Shown: positions 24,186 to 32,733 of the stretch, piece by piece
Numbering within the stretch: the stretch's first letter is position 1
How the letters are laid out: each line of letters opens with the position of its first letter
Origin: Paracoccaceae bacterium
GTDB lineage: Bacteria > Pseudomonadota > Alphaproteobacteria > Rhodobacterales > Rhodobacteraceae
DNA length: 45,213 nt
Assembly (NCBI GenBank): GCA_024227475.1
Contig: JAAEUI010000008.1
Coordinates: 1 to 45,213, forward strand
Reading direction: 5' to 3'
Translations under genes and position numbers: made by a program
Notes under the pieces: model-generated
The model's input: only the letters and a program-made list of their open reading frames with translations
Databases searched by the model: none
What the model was told of the DNA's origin: nothing

Positions 24186-25112
24186 TTAGAACTGATACCG
24201 GCGCATCCGGGTCTGGATGCCGAAGAGATAGAGGCAGACGCCGATCAGAATGATCCCGAACATCGCCGTGGCAATCGCCGAGCCCATGTGCGGGTCGCCC
24301 AGCTGCAGCTGGAAGCCAAAGAACGTGCGGTACATGAAGGTGCCGAGGATATCAGTTGAGAAATCCGGCCCTGCAAGCGCCCCTTGGGCTGCATAAATCA
24401 GGTCGAACGCATTGAAATTGCCAACAAAAGTCAGGATTGATATGATGCCGATCGCAGGCAGAATCAACGGCAGTTTGATTTTCCAAAAGGCGGATAGCCC
24501 CGTTATACCGTCGCATTCTCCGGCTTCCAGAATTTCCTCGGGTATCGACAACAATGCTGCGTAGATCAGCATCATTGGAATGCCGATGAACTGCCAGACC
24601 GAGATCAGAGCCAGCGTGGTCAGGGCGTATTCCTCTTTGCCGAGGTAGGGCGCGTAAAGGCTCTTCAGGCCAACCGCGTCGAGCATCGAGGGTGCAATGC
24701 CCCAGATCGGCGAGAGGATCAGTTTCCAGGCGAAACCGATGATGACGAAGGAAAGAATGGTCGGGATAAAAATCGCGGAGCGGTAAAAATGAGCAAATCG
24801 AAGACGCGGGTGGCTGAGGATCGCAGCGAGGACGATGCCGATAGGGTTCTGCACGATCATATGAATGAAGAAGAACCAGAAGTTGTTGCCCAGGGCGTTC
24901 CAAAAGGCATCTGACCAAATTGGGTCACCGAAAAGAGTGTAAAAATTCTGCAGGCCAACAAAAACGCGTTCCCGTTCAATCTCGGTATAGAGAGCCAGGC
25001 GCAGAGTGTTGAACAACGGGAAGATCATGATCGCCGTATAGACCAACACTGCTGGCGCCAGAAACACGACGATGTGCCATCTGATCACAGAAGAGTCTTT
25101 GGATGCCGGCAT
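24186..25112 (-). CDS. Carbohydrate ABC transporter permease (MalF/LacF type)
   Basis: The 308-residue protein has six helices and the EAA loop E-A-G-E-C-D-G-I-T-G-L-S-A-F-W-K-I. It follows the binding-protein gene after a 72-base gap that contains a strong hairpin, and precedes its partner permease by ten bases. Confidence 0.9.
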   Translation of the reverse strand: MPASKDSSVIRWHIVVFLAPAVLVYTAIMIFPLFNTLRLALYTEIERERVFVGLQNFYTLFGDPIWSDAFWNALGNNFWFFFIHMIVQNPIGIVLAAILSHPRLRFAHFYRSAIFIPTILSFVIIGFAWKLILSPIWGIAPSMLDAVGLKSLYAPYLGKEEYALTTLALISVWQFIGIPMMLIYAALLSIPEEILEAGECDGITGLSAFWKIKLPLILPAIGIISILTFVGNFNAFDLIYAAQGALAGPDFSTDILGTFMYRTFFGFQLQLGDPHMGSAIATAMFGIILIGVCLYLFGIQTRMRRYQF

Positions 25113-25146
25113 GATAGTCTCCAGAATTTTAGGGGGGCGATTGTAT

Positions 25147-25173
25147 TTCCGGGCGGGGGTTCCCCGCCCGGAA
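25147..25173 (-). terminator. Hairpin between binding-protein and permease genes
   Basis: TTCCGGGCGGGG and CCCCGCCCGGAA form a perfect 12-bp stem with a three-base loop. No T-run follows on the minus strand. Placement after the binding-protein gene fits a 3' stabiliser or partial terminator that gives excess binding protein. Confidence 0.75.
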
Positions 25174-25184
25174 GTCTCAAAGGG

Positions 25185-26438
25185 TTATTGCTGAGGTGTG
25201 TACCAGCTGGCCAAGCCATCCTGCAGACGCTTGCCTGCATCTTCTGGGCTTTCGGTACCCTTGATTGCATTCACCGATGCATTCCAGGTATCGTTTTCGA
25301 GGTTCGGTGTGCCACGGGACAGGATCTGGTAAGTCGAGCGGATCGATGAATGGCATTTACCACGCCAGGACACGAATTCCTGTGCCAGCGGGTCCTCCAT
25401 AGCGACGTCATGGCTGGACAACGAGAAGAAACCTGGCAAGGCATTGGCGTAGAGTTTTGCAAACTCCTCCGAGCCAACCCAATTCAGAAGAGTCTTTGCT
25501 GCCTCGGCATTCGGGCTTTTGGCATTCAGTCCGATCGCGATGTCGGTGTGATCGGAAATGTAGCAGTCGTCACCCGCGTTCTGAACCGGCGGATTGAATG
25601 CGCCCATCTCAAAATCAACCAACGAATTAAAGCCGGAAATTTCCCAACTGCCTGCCGGATAGATCGCAGCGCGGCCCAAAGTGAAGATGTTCTGGCTGTC
25701 GGGATACGTTTGTGCTTCGTATCCGTCTCCCAGATATGCGCCCCATTTCGCCAGTGTGCGGTAAGGCGCAACCCAAGCTTCATCCGTCAGCTTCTGGTCA
25801 CCCGCGATCAGCGCCAACCGGCCCTCTTCGCCTTTCCAGTAATTCGGACCGATGTTGTTGTAGCCCATCGTCGCCGCTTCCCACTGGTCGTTTGTGCCCA
25901 TTGCCATCGGGGTGTAGGAACCGTCTTCCTTGATGGTTTCCAGGGCTGCAAAGAAGTCGGCTTCGGTTTCCGGAACACTAATGCCCAGTTCCTTGAACGC
26001 GTCTTTGTTATAAATAAAACCGTGGATCACAGAAGCCATCGGCACACAGAATGTGGCCGAACCATCGTCTGTCTGCCAGGCGGATTTTGCAACACCCGAG
26101 AAGTTGGCCATACCCTCGAGCGCCGACAGATCGGTCAAATGGCCAGCTTCATAAAGCGCCAGTGAGGCGTCAAACGGACGACAAGTGATCAAATCGCCTG
26201 CCGAGCCCGCATCAAGTTTGGAGTTCAGAACCGCATTGTATTCGGCCGGGGCTGAAGGTGTGAACTGAACCTTGATGCCAGGGTTTGCGGCTTCGAAGGC
26301 CGGGATGATCTTATTCTGCCACAGCAACAGATCGTCGTTGCGCCAGCTTTCGATGGTCAGGGTGGTGTCGGCTGCTGCTGCAGTCGCCCCTAGTATTGAG
26401 GTGGCCAGAAGTGCAAGGCCAAGTTTCGATTTAGACAT
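25185..26438 (-). CDS. Sugar ABC transporter substrate-binding protein
   Basis: The 417-residue periplasmic receptor has a signal peptide (cut near A-T-A-A-A-A-D at about 23) and the family 1 pattern T-L-T-I-E-S-W-R-N-D-D, N-P-G-I-K-V-Q-F-T near 55, the inner segment P-M-A-S-V-I-H-G-F-I-Y-N-K-D near 133 and an aromatic-rich pocket (N-Y-W-K, W-E). AGGGAGG precedes the ATG. It follows murQ by 28 bases, so its ligand is probably an amino sugar or a MurNAc-containing fragment. Confidence 0.9.
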   Translation of the reverse strand: MSKSKLGLALLATSILGATAAAADTTLTIESWRNDDLLLWQNKIIPAFEAANPGIKVQFTPSAPAEYNAVLNSKLDAGSAGDLITCRPFDASLALYEAGHLTDLSALEGMANFSGVAKSAWQTDDGSATFCVPMASVIHGFIYNKDAFKELGISVPETEADFFAALETIKEDGSYTPMAMGTNDQWEAATMGYNNIGPNYWKGEEGRLALIAGDQKLTDEAWVAPYRTLAKWGAYLGDGYEAQTYPDSQNIFTLGRAAIYPAGSWEISGFNSLVDFEMGAFNPPVQNAGDDCYISDHTDIAIGLNAKSPNAEAAKTLLNWVGSEEFAKLYANALPGFFSLSSHDVAMEDPLAQEFVSWRGKCHSSIRSTYQILSRGTPNLENDTWNASVNAIKGTESPEDAGKRLQDGLASWYTPQQ

Positions 26439-26466
26439 AGTGTCCTCCCTTGAGTTAAAGTCTGCG

Positions 26467-27381
26467 TTAAAGTCGTTCGATGGGGTTTGTCGGAGTCCGG
26501 AGTTCGGTTAAAGCCGGGCGCAGGTGGCCATCGCTGTGCTTTAGCAGCGCGACGGCCTGCTCCTGCGTTTGGGCGCCTGCGGCCAGCAGAACGGCCGGTT
26601 TTATCGCTCCGCCTGTCCGCGACAGGGTGTTTTCGGCTTGCTCTGGGCTGGCGCCGGTGATGGTTTTAACAATTGTAGCGGCGCGGGCGCGCAGTTTTGT
26701 ATTGTCGGCGATCAGGTTAACCATCATGCCGTCATGCACATGGCCCAACAAAACACCCATCAAAGTGGACATTAAATTGAGCGCCACTTTTTGTGCCGTT
26801 CCGGCACCCAGACGTGTTGAGCCAGCCACGACTTCCGCCGGGGTCGCCAGGCAGATCGCAACGCTTGCCGTATCAAAAAGTGGCGCGCTACGGTTGTTGG
26901 CTATACATACGGTTTGAGCTCCGGCAAGCGTCGCCGCTCTGGCCAGCTGCAAGGCGTGTGGAGTAGTGCCGCTTGCGCTCAGCGCGATTACTAGGTCACA
27001 CGATTTGATTGTCCGGGCGAAAGTATCGGCCTCGGCGGTGTCATCCTCTGAATGACCCGGCATTGTGCCATCAGTGGGAAGCCCACCCGCCATGAGGATA
27101 GCTATCTGACTTTGCTCGATGCCGAAAGTCCCCGGTAGCTCCAGAGCGTCGGCCATAGCCATCAACCCCGAAGAACCCGCTGCTGTGTAGATTAGACGTC
27201 CGCCTGAACGAACTGTATGGGCCATCAGATGAGCAGCGGCCGCAATTTCGGTCAGAACAGGAGCGACGGCCTGTACTGCCTGTGATTGAGAATCGTGCAG
27301 ATGGCACAGAATATCTGCATCCGGCAGGGCATCCAGGCCCTTTGCCGCGGCGTGCAGGTACTCCGTTTGTTGCAACGACAT
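26467..27381 (-). CDS. murQ: N-acetylmuramic acid 6-phosphate etherase
   Basis: The 304-residue SIS-domain enzyme splits MurNAc-6-phosphate into GlcNAc-6-phosphate and D-lactate. Family glutamates are seen at Glu81 (L-E-L-P-G-T-F-G) and Glu112 (S-E-D-D), along with V-A-G-S-T-R-L-G-A-G-T-A-Q-K near 187. The usual G-T-S-G-R-L-G loop reads G-S-S-G-L-M-A, so the arginine is missing. GGGAGGGAA precedes the ATG. It heads the ABC operon and is divergent from the kinase, pointing to MurNAc or peptidoglycan-sugar salvage. A relaxed SIS isomerase or etherase is the alternative. Confidence 0.82.
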   Translation of the reverse strand: MSLQQTEYLHAAAKGLDALPDADILCHLHDSQSQAVQAVAPVLTEIAAAAHLMAHTVRSGGRLIYTAAGSSGLMAMADALELPGTFGIEQSQIAILMAGGLPTDGTMPGHSEDDTAEADTFARTIKSCDLVIALSASGTTPHALQLARAATLAGAQTVCIANNRSAPLFDTASVAICLATPAEVVAGSTRLGAGTAQKVALNLMSTLMGVLLGHVHDGMMVNLIADNTKLRARAATIVKTITGASPEQAENTLSRTGGAIKPAVLLAAGAQTQEQAVALLKHSDGHLRPALTELRTPTNPIERL

Positions 27382-27410
27382 TCGATTCCCTCCCGAGGAT
27401 GGGAATATAA

Positions 27411-27425
27411 TACCCTTTTAATACC
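27411..27425 (-). promoter_or_regulatory. GGTA-N7-GGTA site on the murQ side
   Basis: On the minus strand the site reads AGGTATTAAAAGGGTAT, two GGTA direct repeats 11 bp apart. It lies just upstream of the murQ start and resembles the site at 27532-27546. Likely operator of the linked GntR/UTRA regulator (inference). Confidence 0.5.
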
Positions 27426-27531
27426 TATTGTCTACCATTTTCTAATTGTGGCGGAAATATGACGCATTTTGAAGTATTTAGCGTGGCATTTTCCGCTATT
27501 GGCTCCAAATAGGCCTTTCTTTGCGATCAAA

Positions 27532-27546
27532 GGTATTATATAGGTA
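27532..27546 (+). promoter_or_regulatory. GGTA-N7-GGTA site on the kinase side
   Basis: AGGTATTATATAGGTAT has GGTA direct repeats 11 bp apart, as at 27411-27425. It overlaps the ribosome binding region of the kinase start at 27551, so binding here could block both transcription and ribosome loading. Confidence 0.5.
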
Positions 27547-27550
27547 TCTT

Positions 27551-28441
27551 ATGCTTGAGTCGGATGACATGTGCCTGGTTGGCGTCGATGGGGGTGGCAC
27601 CAGCTGCCGGATCGGGCTTTTGCACCGTGGAGTTCGAACCGAAGTTAAAGTTGGCAAAGCAAATGTTTCAACCAATTTGGGCGGCGCAATTCACACGATT
27701 ATCCAGGGTATGGACAGCGTTGCAGAAAAGGCAGGAGTATCAAAAGATACTCTGTATCAGGGCAATGCCTACCTTGGGCTTGCCGGGGTTACCGGGCCAG
27801 AAGTGACCGCAACTGTTGCTGCGGGTTTGCCATTTAGGAACATCGTTGTTGAAGACGATCGCATTTCTGCGGTCGTTGGCGCATTGGAAGATCAGGATGG
27901 TGTCGTCGCCGGTATCGGTACTGGCTCGTTTTTGTCGCGGCAATCGCAGGGCAAAATCCGCTTCATAGGTGGCTGGGGATTTCAGTTGGCTGACGAGGCC
28001 TCTGGGGCTTGGCTGGGCCGGGCTCTGCTTTCTCGTGTGTTGCGCGTCGTCGACGGAATCGCAGAGCCGACAAAGCTCACGAAAACTGTCTTTGCTGAGT
28101 TTGGTAACCAGGCGGGGGGTGTTGTCATCTTTAGTCTGAACGCCAGCCCGGCGGATTACGCTCAACTTGCCCCGCAAGTCATCGATGCCGCAGCGCTAGG
28201 AGACGAGGCAGCGATCAAGTTGATGGATGAGGGTGCGCGATTTATCGAAAGCGGCTTGACTGCAATCGGATGGCAGCCTGGCGAACCATTGTGCCTGATG
28301 GGCGGCGTTGCTCGTCACTACAAACCCTATCTGGGTTCTGATTTTCTTACATCCCTGATCGCGCCAAAAGGAAAGGCGCTGGACGGGGCGCTGGCATTGG
28401 CTTCCCGCTTGGGAGCAGGAACCGAGAGGCGATCCGCATGA
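27551..28441 (+). CDS. BadF/BadG-type amino-sugar kinase (GlcNAc/MurNAc kinase)
   Basis: The roughly 296-residue ASKHA-fold protein phosphorylates a sugar with ATP. Motifs are V-G-V-D-G-G-G-T-S near residue 8 (phosphate 1), the middle V-A-G-I-G-T-G-S near 120 (phosphate 2) with G-G-W-G-F-Q-L-A-D-E-A-S-G-A-W-L-G, and C-L-M-G-G-V-A near 250 (adenosine). These match the GlcNAc kinase/MurK branch of the BadF family. The ATG at 27551 has AGGT seven bases upstream; M-C-L-V-G at 27569 is an alternative. Four-base overlap with the GntR gene. Next to murQ and nagA, GlcNAc and MurNAc are the best guesses. Confidence 0.85.
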   Translation: MLESDDMCLVGVDGGGTSCRIGLLHRGVRTEVKVGKANVSTNLGGAIHTIIQGMDSVAEKAGVSKDTLYQGNAYLGLAGVTGPEVTATVAAGLPFRNIVVEDDRISAVVGALEDQDGVVAGIGTGSFLSRQSQGKIRFIGGWGFQLADEASGAWLGRALLSRVLRVVDGIAEPTKLTKTVFAEFGNQAGGVVIFSLNASPADYAQLAPQVIDAAALGDEAAIKLMDEGARFIESGLTAIGWQPGEPLCLMGGVARHYKPYLGSDFLTSLIAPKGKALDGALALASRLGAGTERRSA

Positions 28442-29196
28442 ATGTTGCAAAATTCCTTGACCCCAATAGTTGGATCGATGGCTCAATAGGCCCACTTTAC
28501 GTCCGTTTGCGCAAACGGATCGAAGACGGCATCGAAAGTGGTGTGCTTGAACCCAACACACCCTTGCCTCCGGAACGTGAAATCGCAAGTCTTACCGCAT
28601 TATCCAGAGTAACGGTTCGCAAAGCGATAGAAGAGCTCGTCGACCGGGGAGTTATCGTCCAAATTCAGGGCTCCGGTTCATTCGTTACTGAGAAAAAGGC
28701 CCGCGTAGAACAATCTTTGTCCCGCCTCACATCATTTACAGAGGACATGGAACGCCGCGGCATGGCCTCGGAATCTAAGTGGCTGGAGCGAGGAATTTTC
28801 ATACCGTCGCCGGACGAAGTCGTGGTTCTGGCATTAGGGGCGAGCGACTCGGTTTCGCGCATCACTCGCCTTCGAATCGCCGGAGACAGACCGATGGCTT
28901 TGGAGCGGGCATCGTTGCCGCTCGATATCCTACCTAATCCAACAGCTGTGGAAAAATCACTCTATGAAGTTCTGCAGGCATCTGGAAACCTGCCTGTTCG
29001 GGCAATTCAAAAGATATCCGCCATCAATCTTGATGAAAAAGACGCGGAATTGTTGGGAGTCCCAGAAAATTCAGCTGGGCTACACATCGAACGGACATCC
29101 TACCTTTCAAGTGGGCGCGTGGCGGAGTTTACCAGATCAAAATACCGCGGCGATGCCTACGATTTTGTAGCCGAGCTGCGACTTGCAACGAATTAG
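28438..29196 (+). CDS. GntR/HutC-family regulator with UTRA domain
   Basis: The 252-residue protein has an N-terminal GntR winged helix (P-L-Y-V-R-L-R-K-R-I near 20, P-P-E-R-E-I-A-S-L-T-A-L-S-R-V-T-V-R-K-A-I near 44-64, G-S-G-S-F-V) and a C-terminal UTRA ligand domain. NagR/DasR-like members sense GlcNAc-6-phosphate or GlcN-6-phosphate. It sits between the kinase and deaminase genes and probably controls both divergent amino-sugar operons. Confidence 0.9.
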   Translation: MNVAKFLDPNSWIDGSIGPLYVRLRKRIEDGIESGVLEPNTPLPPEREIASLTALSRVTVRKAIEELVDRGVIVQIQGSGSFVTEKKARVEQSLSRLTSFTEDMERRGMASESKWLERGIFIPSPDEVVVLALGASDSVSRITRLRIAGDRPMALERASLPLDILPNPTAVEKSLYEVLQASGNLPVRAIQKISAINLDEKDAELLGVPENSAGLHIERTSYLSSGRVAEFTRSKYRGDAYDFVAELRLATN

Positions 29197-29204
29197 GAAA
29201 AGAT

Positions 29205-30236
29205 ATGTCTGACACGATCAGCCAAATGCGGCGTGAAGTTCTCGAGATTCCAACGGCAGTGGATCGTCTTTTGACGTCCGGGGCGAGCGATATTCAGCAC
29301 GCTGCAGCGGCAGTTCGCACTCTTGATCCGAACTATTTGGTAACAGTGGCGAGGGGGTCTTCGGACCATATCTGTACCTATCTGAAGTACGCAACCGAGA
29401 TCCTCTTAGGCAGGCCTGTTGCCTCGATCGGTCCGTCTGTTGCTTCCATATTCAAAGCCCCCCTGCATCTCGACAACAGCCTGTGTATTTCCGTCTCTCA
29501 ATCTGGCCAGAGCCCCGACATTGTTGAAATGGCGCGTGCCGCCAAACGCGATGGATCTTTGTCGGTCGCGATCACAAATGACCCCGCATCACCTTTGGCC
29601 AATACCAGTGATCACACGCTGCAGATTCACGCCGGACCAGAGCGGAGCGTCGCAGCGACCAAGACCTTTGTAACCTCGGCCGTCGCCGGGCTGTCGCTGC
29701 TGGCAGAATGGCGCGGCGACGCAGATCTGCGCGGGGCCATACACACCCTGCCTGAGGCGCTGGAGCGTGCGATTTCGATCGATTGGCCTGAGGTTCGCGC
29801 CGCAATCGGTGAGGAGTCCTCGTTGTTTACACTGGGTCGCGGACCGGTTTGGGCAGTTTCCAATGAAGCAGCGCTGAAGTTTAAGGAAACGTGCCAGATC
29901 CACGCTGAGAGTTACTCTTCCGCAGAAGTTCTTCACGGGCCGGTTTCGATTGTGGATGAAGGGTTCCCAGTCCTGTGCTTTGCCGCCGCTGACGCTGCCC
30001 AGGATGCTCTTGTCGAAATAGCTGATCAGGTTGCCGCAAAGGGCGCTAAGGTTTTTGTAACTTCAAAACGCAGCAAGGCAGCGGTTGGAATTGACCACAT
30101 TCGTACAGATCACGCACTCACCGATCCGCTGAGCCTGATTGTATCCTTCTACGCTATGGTAGAGCGCGTCGCAGCATCACGCGGGATCAACCCGGACGCA
30201 CCGCGCCACCTAAAAAAAGTCACGGAAACCGTATGA
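29205..30236 (+). CDS. SIS-domain glucosamine-6-phosphate deaminase (NagB-II type)
   Basis: This 343-residue protein has two SIS domains (V-A-R-G-S-S-D-H near 49, S-V-S-Q-S-G-Q-S-P-D near 98, then G-R-G-P-V-W-A-V-S-N-E-A-A-L-K near 206). It looks like the isomerase half of GlmS without the glutaminase domain, as in NagB-II/AgaS-type deaminases that turn GlcN-6-phosphate into fructose-6-phosphate and ammonia. AGGAAAAG precedes the ATG; the stop overlaps nagA by four bases. No classical NagB is in the window. Confidence 0.85.
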   Translation: MSDTISQMRREVLEIPTAVDRLLTSGASDIQHAAAAVRTLDPNYLVTVARGSSDHICTYLKYATEILLGRPVASIGPSVASIFKAPLHLDNSLCISVSQSGQSPDIVEMARAAKRDGSLSVAITNDPASPLANTSDHTLQIHAGPERSVAATKTFVTSAVAGLSLLAEWRGDADLRGAIHTLPEALERAISIDWPEVRAAIGEESSLFTLGRGPVWAVSNEAALKFKETCQIHAESYSSAEVLHGPVSIVDEGFPVLCFAAADAAQDALVEIADQVAAKGAKVFVTSKRSKAAVGIDHIRTDHALTDPLSLIVSFYAMVERVAASRGINPDAPRHLKKVTETV

Positions 30237-31405
30237 CACAGGCCCTGACAGCGTACTGTGGTGCTTCGATCTTTGATGGGAGCCAGATGCATGAAGGGTG
30301 TGCTCTTCTGGTCAATGGCGCGGTAGTTGTTGGCGTTGTGCCGGAGAAGGAACTTGCGAACGGGACCGAAGTTCACCGGTTGGAGGAGGGGATTCTGGCT
30401 CCGGGATATGTTGATCTGCAGGTCAACGGTGGTGACGGCATCATGTTCAACGACGAACAGTCGGTTGCCGTTCTGCGACGGATTGCCGCCGCACATGCAA
30501 GCCTTGGGGCAACGTCGATACTGCCGACCCTGATTACCGATACGCAGGAAAGAACGATTGCGGCTATTGACGCCGTGGAACAGGCCGTTGCCCAGGGCGT
30601 GCCGGGGATCATCGGGTTACATCTGGAAGGTCCGCATCTGGCCCAGTCGCGCAAGGGTGCCCATGATCCAGCGTTAATTCGCCCCATGCAGGACGGCGAT
30701 CTTGATCTTCTGTTAGCGGCCGCCTCCCGTTTGCCAACCCTGAAAATTACGATTGCGCCTGAAAACGTAACGCCGCAACAAATGAGAAAACTAGCAGACG
30801 CTGGGGTTATTCTGTCGCTCGGCCACACGGATGCGAGTTTTAGGGATTGCGAGGTAGCAGTTGAGAACGGCGTTTCCTGTGTAACCCATTTATTTAACAC
30901 CATGAGCCAGCTTAGCAATCGGGAGCCCGGTTTGGTTGGTGCTGCGATAACACTGGGCGGGCTTTCCGCCGGGCTGATTGCCGATACAATCCACGTACAT
31001 CCTGCTTCCATCGCAGTGGCGCTGCAGGCCAAGAAAGGCCCGGGTCGAATTTTTCTGGTGAGCGATGCCATGGCAGTCGCCGGATCGGACATTACTGAGT
31101 TCATTCTCAACGGGCGGATTGTAAGACGCAACGCAAACCGACTGACACTGGAAGACGGTACCCTGGCGGGGGCCGATCTGGACCTTTCGACCGCGATCAG
31201 TGTGGTATCGGATATTACCGGATTCACACCTTCAGAATCGATCGCCATGGCGACATCAATTCCCGCCGCCGTGATCAAGCGGGAACAGGACTGTGGAACA
31301 ATTTACAACGGGGGGTCGGCCGATTTCATCTTTCTGGATGGCTCCAATCAGCTGGCTGGGGTCTGGCAACACGGGGAGAGAGTTTCGATACCGGCGGAAA
31401 ACTGA
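30233..31405 (+). CDS. nagA: N-acetylglucosamine-6-phosphate deacetylase
   Basis: The 390-residue amidohydrolase removes acetate from GlcNAc-6-phosphate. The metal-binding Glu in L-H-L-E-G-P-H-L, the histidines in L-G-H-T-D-A and T-H-L-F-N-T-M-S, the I-H-V-H-P loop and catalytic Asp in V-S-D-A-M-A are present, and the beta-sandwich start G-Y-V-D-L-Q-V-N-G-G-D-G is typical. Last gene of the plus-strand operon; a structured repeat begins 27 bases after the stop and may act as terminator. Confidence 0.95.
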   Translation: MTQALTAYCGASIFDGSQMHEGCALLVNGAVVVGVVPEKELANGTEVHRLEEGILAPGYVDLQVNGGDGIMFNDEQSVAVLRRIAAAHASLGATSILPTLITDTQERTIAAIDAVEQAVAQGVPGIIGLHLEGPHLAQSRKGAHDPALIRPMQDGDLDLLLAAASRLPTLKITIAPENVTPQQMRKLADAGVILSLGHTDASFRDCEVAVENGVSCVTHLFNTMSQLSNREPGLVGAAITLGGLSAGLIADTIHVHPASIAVALQAKKGPGRIFLVSDAMAVAGSDITEFILNGRIVRRNANRLTLEDGTLAGADLDLSTAISVVSDITGFTPSESIAMATSIPAAVIKREQDCGTIYNGGSADFIFLDGSNQLAGVWQHGERVSIPAEN

Positions 31406-31432
31406 GTGCCCTGGTAGTTTTGTTCGTATTCC

Positions 31433-31551
31433 CTAGAGAGTTTTGAGTTTTGTTTGAATCACAAACGAAACTCAAAACTGCAACGTTAACAGCACCATAG
31501 ACTGGCGTTTTCTACATCAACTTGTCTCAAGTTAATGTAAAAACGCTTTAG
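31433..31551 (+). repeat. Structured repeat, copy 2 (after nagA)
   Basis: The 119-bp copy begins CTAGAGAGTTTTGAGTTT and ends AAAAACGCTTTAG. Its first hairpin pairs AGTTTTGAGTTT with AAACTCAAAACT around TTTGAATCACAAA-type loop sequence identical to that of copy 3. The distal half has diverged from copies 1, 3 and 4. It begins 27 bases after the nagA stop. Confidence 0.8.
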
Positions 31552-31694
31552 CGGTGAGTTGTTTTGATTTGGCCCCCTGCCCTGTTGGGTTGAGGCACTG
31601 CCTTTTTAAGAATTTGGGAGGGAACTGCACCGCGAATACCAGTAACGCACATTCTCCTAAACTCCGCCAATTGTGATCAACACGGTCATCGTTC

Positions 31695-32597
31695 TTACGA
31701 AAACTGCAAGGAAAGACTTTTGTTCACAGTTTCCAGTAGCCTAGCGGCTGCAACAGGTAAGGTGCGCCCGCGCAGATGCCCTGCAATCAGAACGCCGGCC
31801 GGGATGCCGCCCAGGTCCAATGGCACCGATACAAGCCGGTCTTTGGCCAAATTCGGTCTCAGATTGATGGCCAGACTAAAACTCAGCGCCTGACTGTCCT
31901 GCGACATCAGGCGCAGCAAATCCAAACTGTTGGATTCAAGGGCAGGTTCCAGCGTGATCCCAATCTTTCCCGCCGTCGCATCCAGTACTTGACGGATGCC
32001 TTCGGGTTGTTTGGGCAGCAGGAGTGGAAAGTCGATGCAGTCATAGATTTTTAAACTGTCGCGGCTGGCAAGTGGATGTCCCACCGACATGTTACAGAAC
32101 ACCTGCTGCACGCCAGAATAAACGATTTGCAACTCCTTCAAACGAATGGGTTCAAACACGATGGCGATGTCGTTGGTGTTGTCCAGAAGCGAGGTTTCCG
32201 CTTCGCCGCGCTCGTGCAGATTGACGCCAAATGTGACGGCCGGAAATTCGGCCAAGTGGGTCTTGATAAGGGCAGGCAGGAAGAATTGTACCACCTCGCG
32301 CGTGGTAGCGATGTTAATGTGGCCCGCACGCATGCCGGACAGATCAGCGATGCGCGATTTCACCTGGTCCATGTCGGCGATCTGGTCACGAATGTGTTTC
32401 AGCAGGGTTTCGCCCGCGGTATTAGGGCGCAAGCCCGCGGGGTGGCGCTCGAATATCTCGACCCCCAGTTCCTCTTCGATCCCCAGAATCCGTCGGTTCA
32501 GGGCAGAGGCGGTGATGCCCAATTCCTCGGCCGCGCTACGTAATGATCCAGTACGGGCGATTTTTTCCACGTATTTCAGAACCTGAAGGTGGCGCAT
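31695..32597 (-). CDS. LysR-family transcriptional regulator
   Basis: This 300-residue regulator has the N-terminal helix-turn-helix (T-G-S-L-R-S-A-A-E-E-L-G-I-T-A-S-A-L-N-R near 17-36) and a two-lobed effector domain. The ATG at 32597 (M-R-H-L-Q-V-L-K-Y-V) was chosen because LysR proteins start at the helix carrying L-K-Y-V; a longer frame would run into the shared promoter. It is divergent from nirB with 136 bases between, but the effector-domain style (E-R-H-P-A-G, V-S-V-P-L) is closer to catabolic LysR proteins than to nitrogen regulators such as Cbl or NtcB, so control of nirBD is only likely from position. Confidence 0.9.
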   Translation of the reverse strand: MRHLQVLKYVEKIARTGSLRSAAEELGITASALNRRILGIEEELGVEIFERHPAGLRPNTAGETLLKHIRDQIADMDQVKSRIADLSGMRAGHINIATTREVVQFFLPALIKTHLAEFPAVTFGVNLHERGEAETSLLDNTNDIAIVFEPIRLKELQIVYSGVQQVFCNMSVGHPLASRDSLKIYDCIDFPLLLPKQPEGIRQVLDATAGKIGITLEPALESNSLDLLRLMSQDSQALSFSLAINLRPNLAKDRLVSVPLDLGGIPAGVLIAGHLRGRTLPVAAARLLETVNKSLSLQFS

Positions 32598-32733
32598 CTG
32601 AGTGCTTTCTTTGGAGAAAATTCGGTGTTGCGTTTTTTGCAACGCATGACTGATTTCATAGCAACAGACAGCAACGCGAACAAGGTGTATCACCAGAAAA
32701 AGTGTTTCACTGTCTGGAAAGGGTGCGCGCGGG

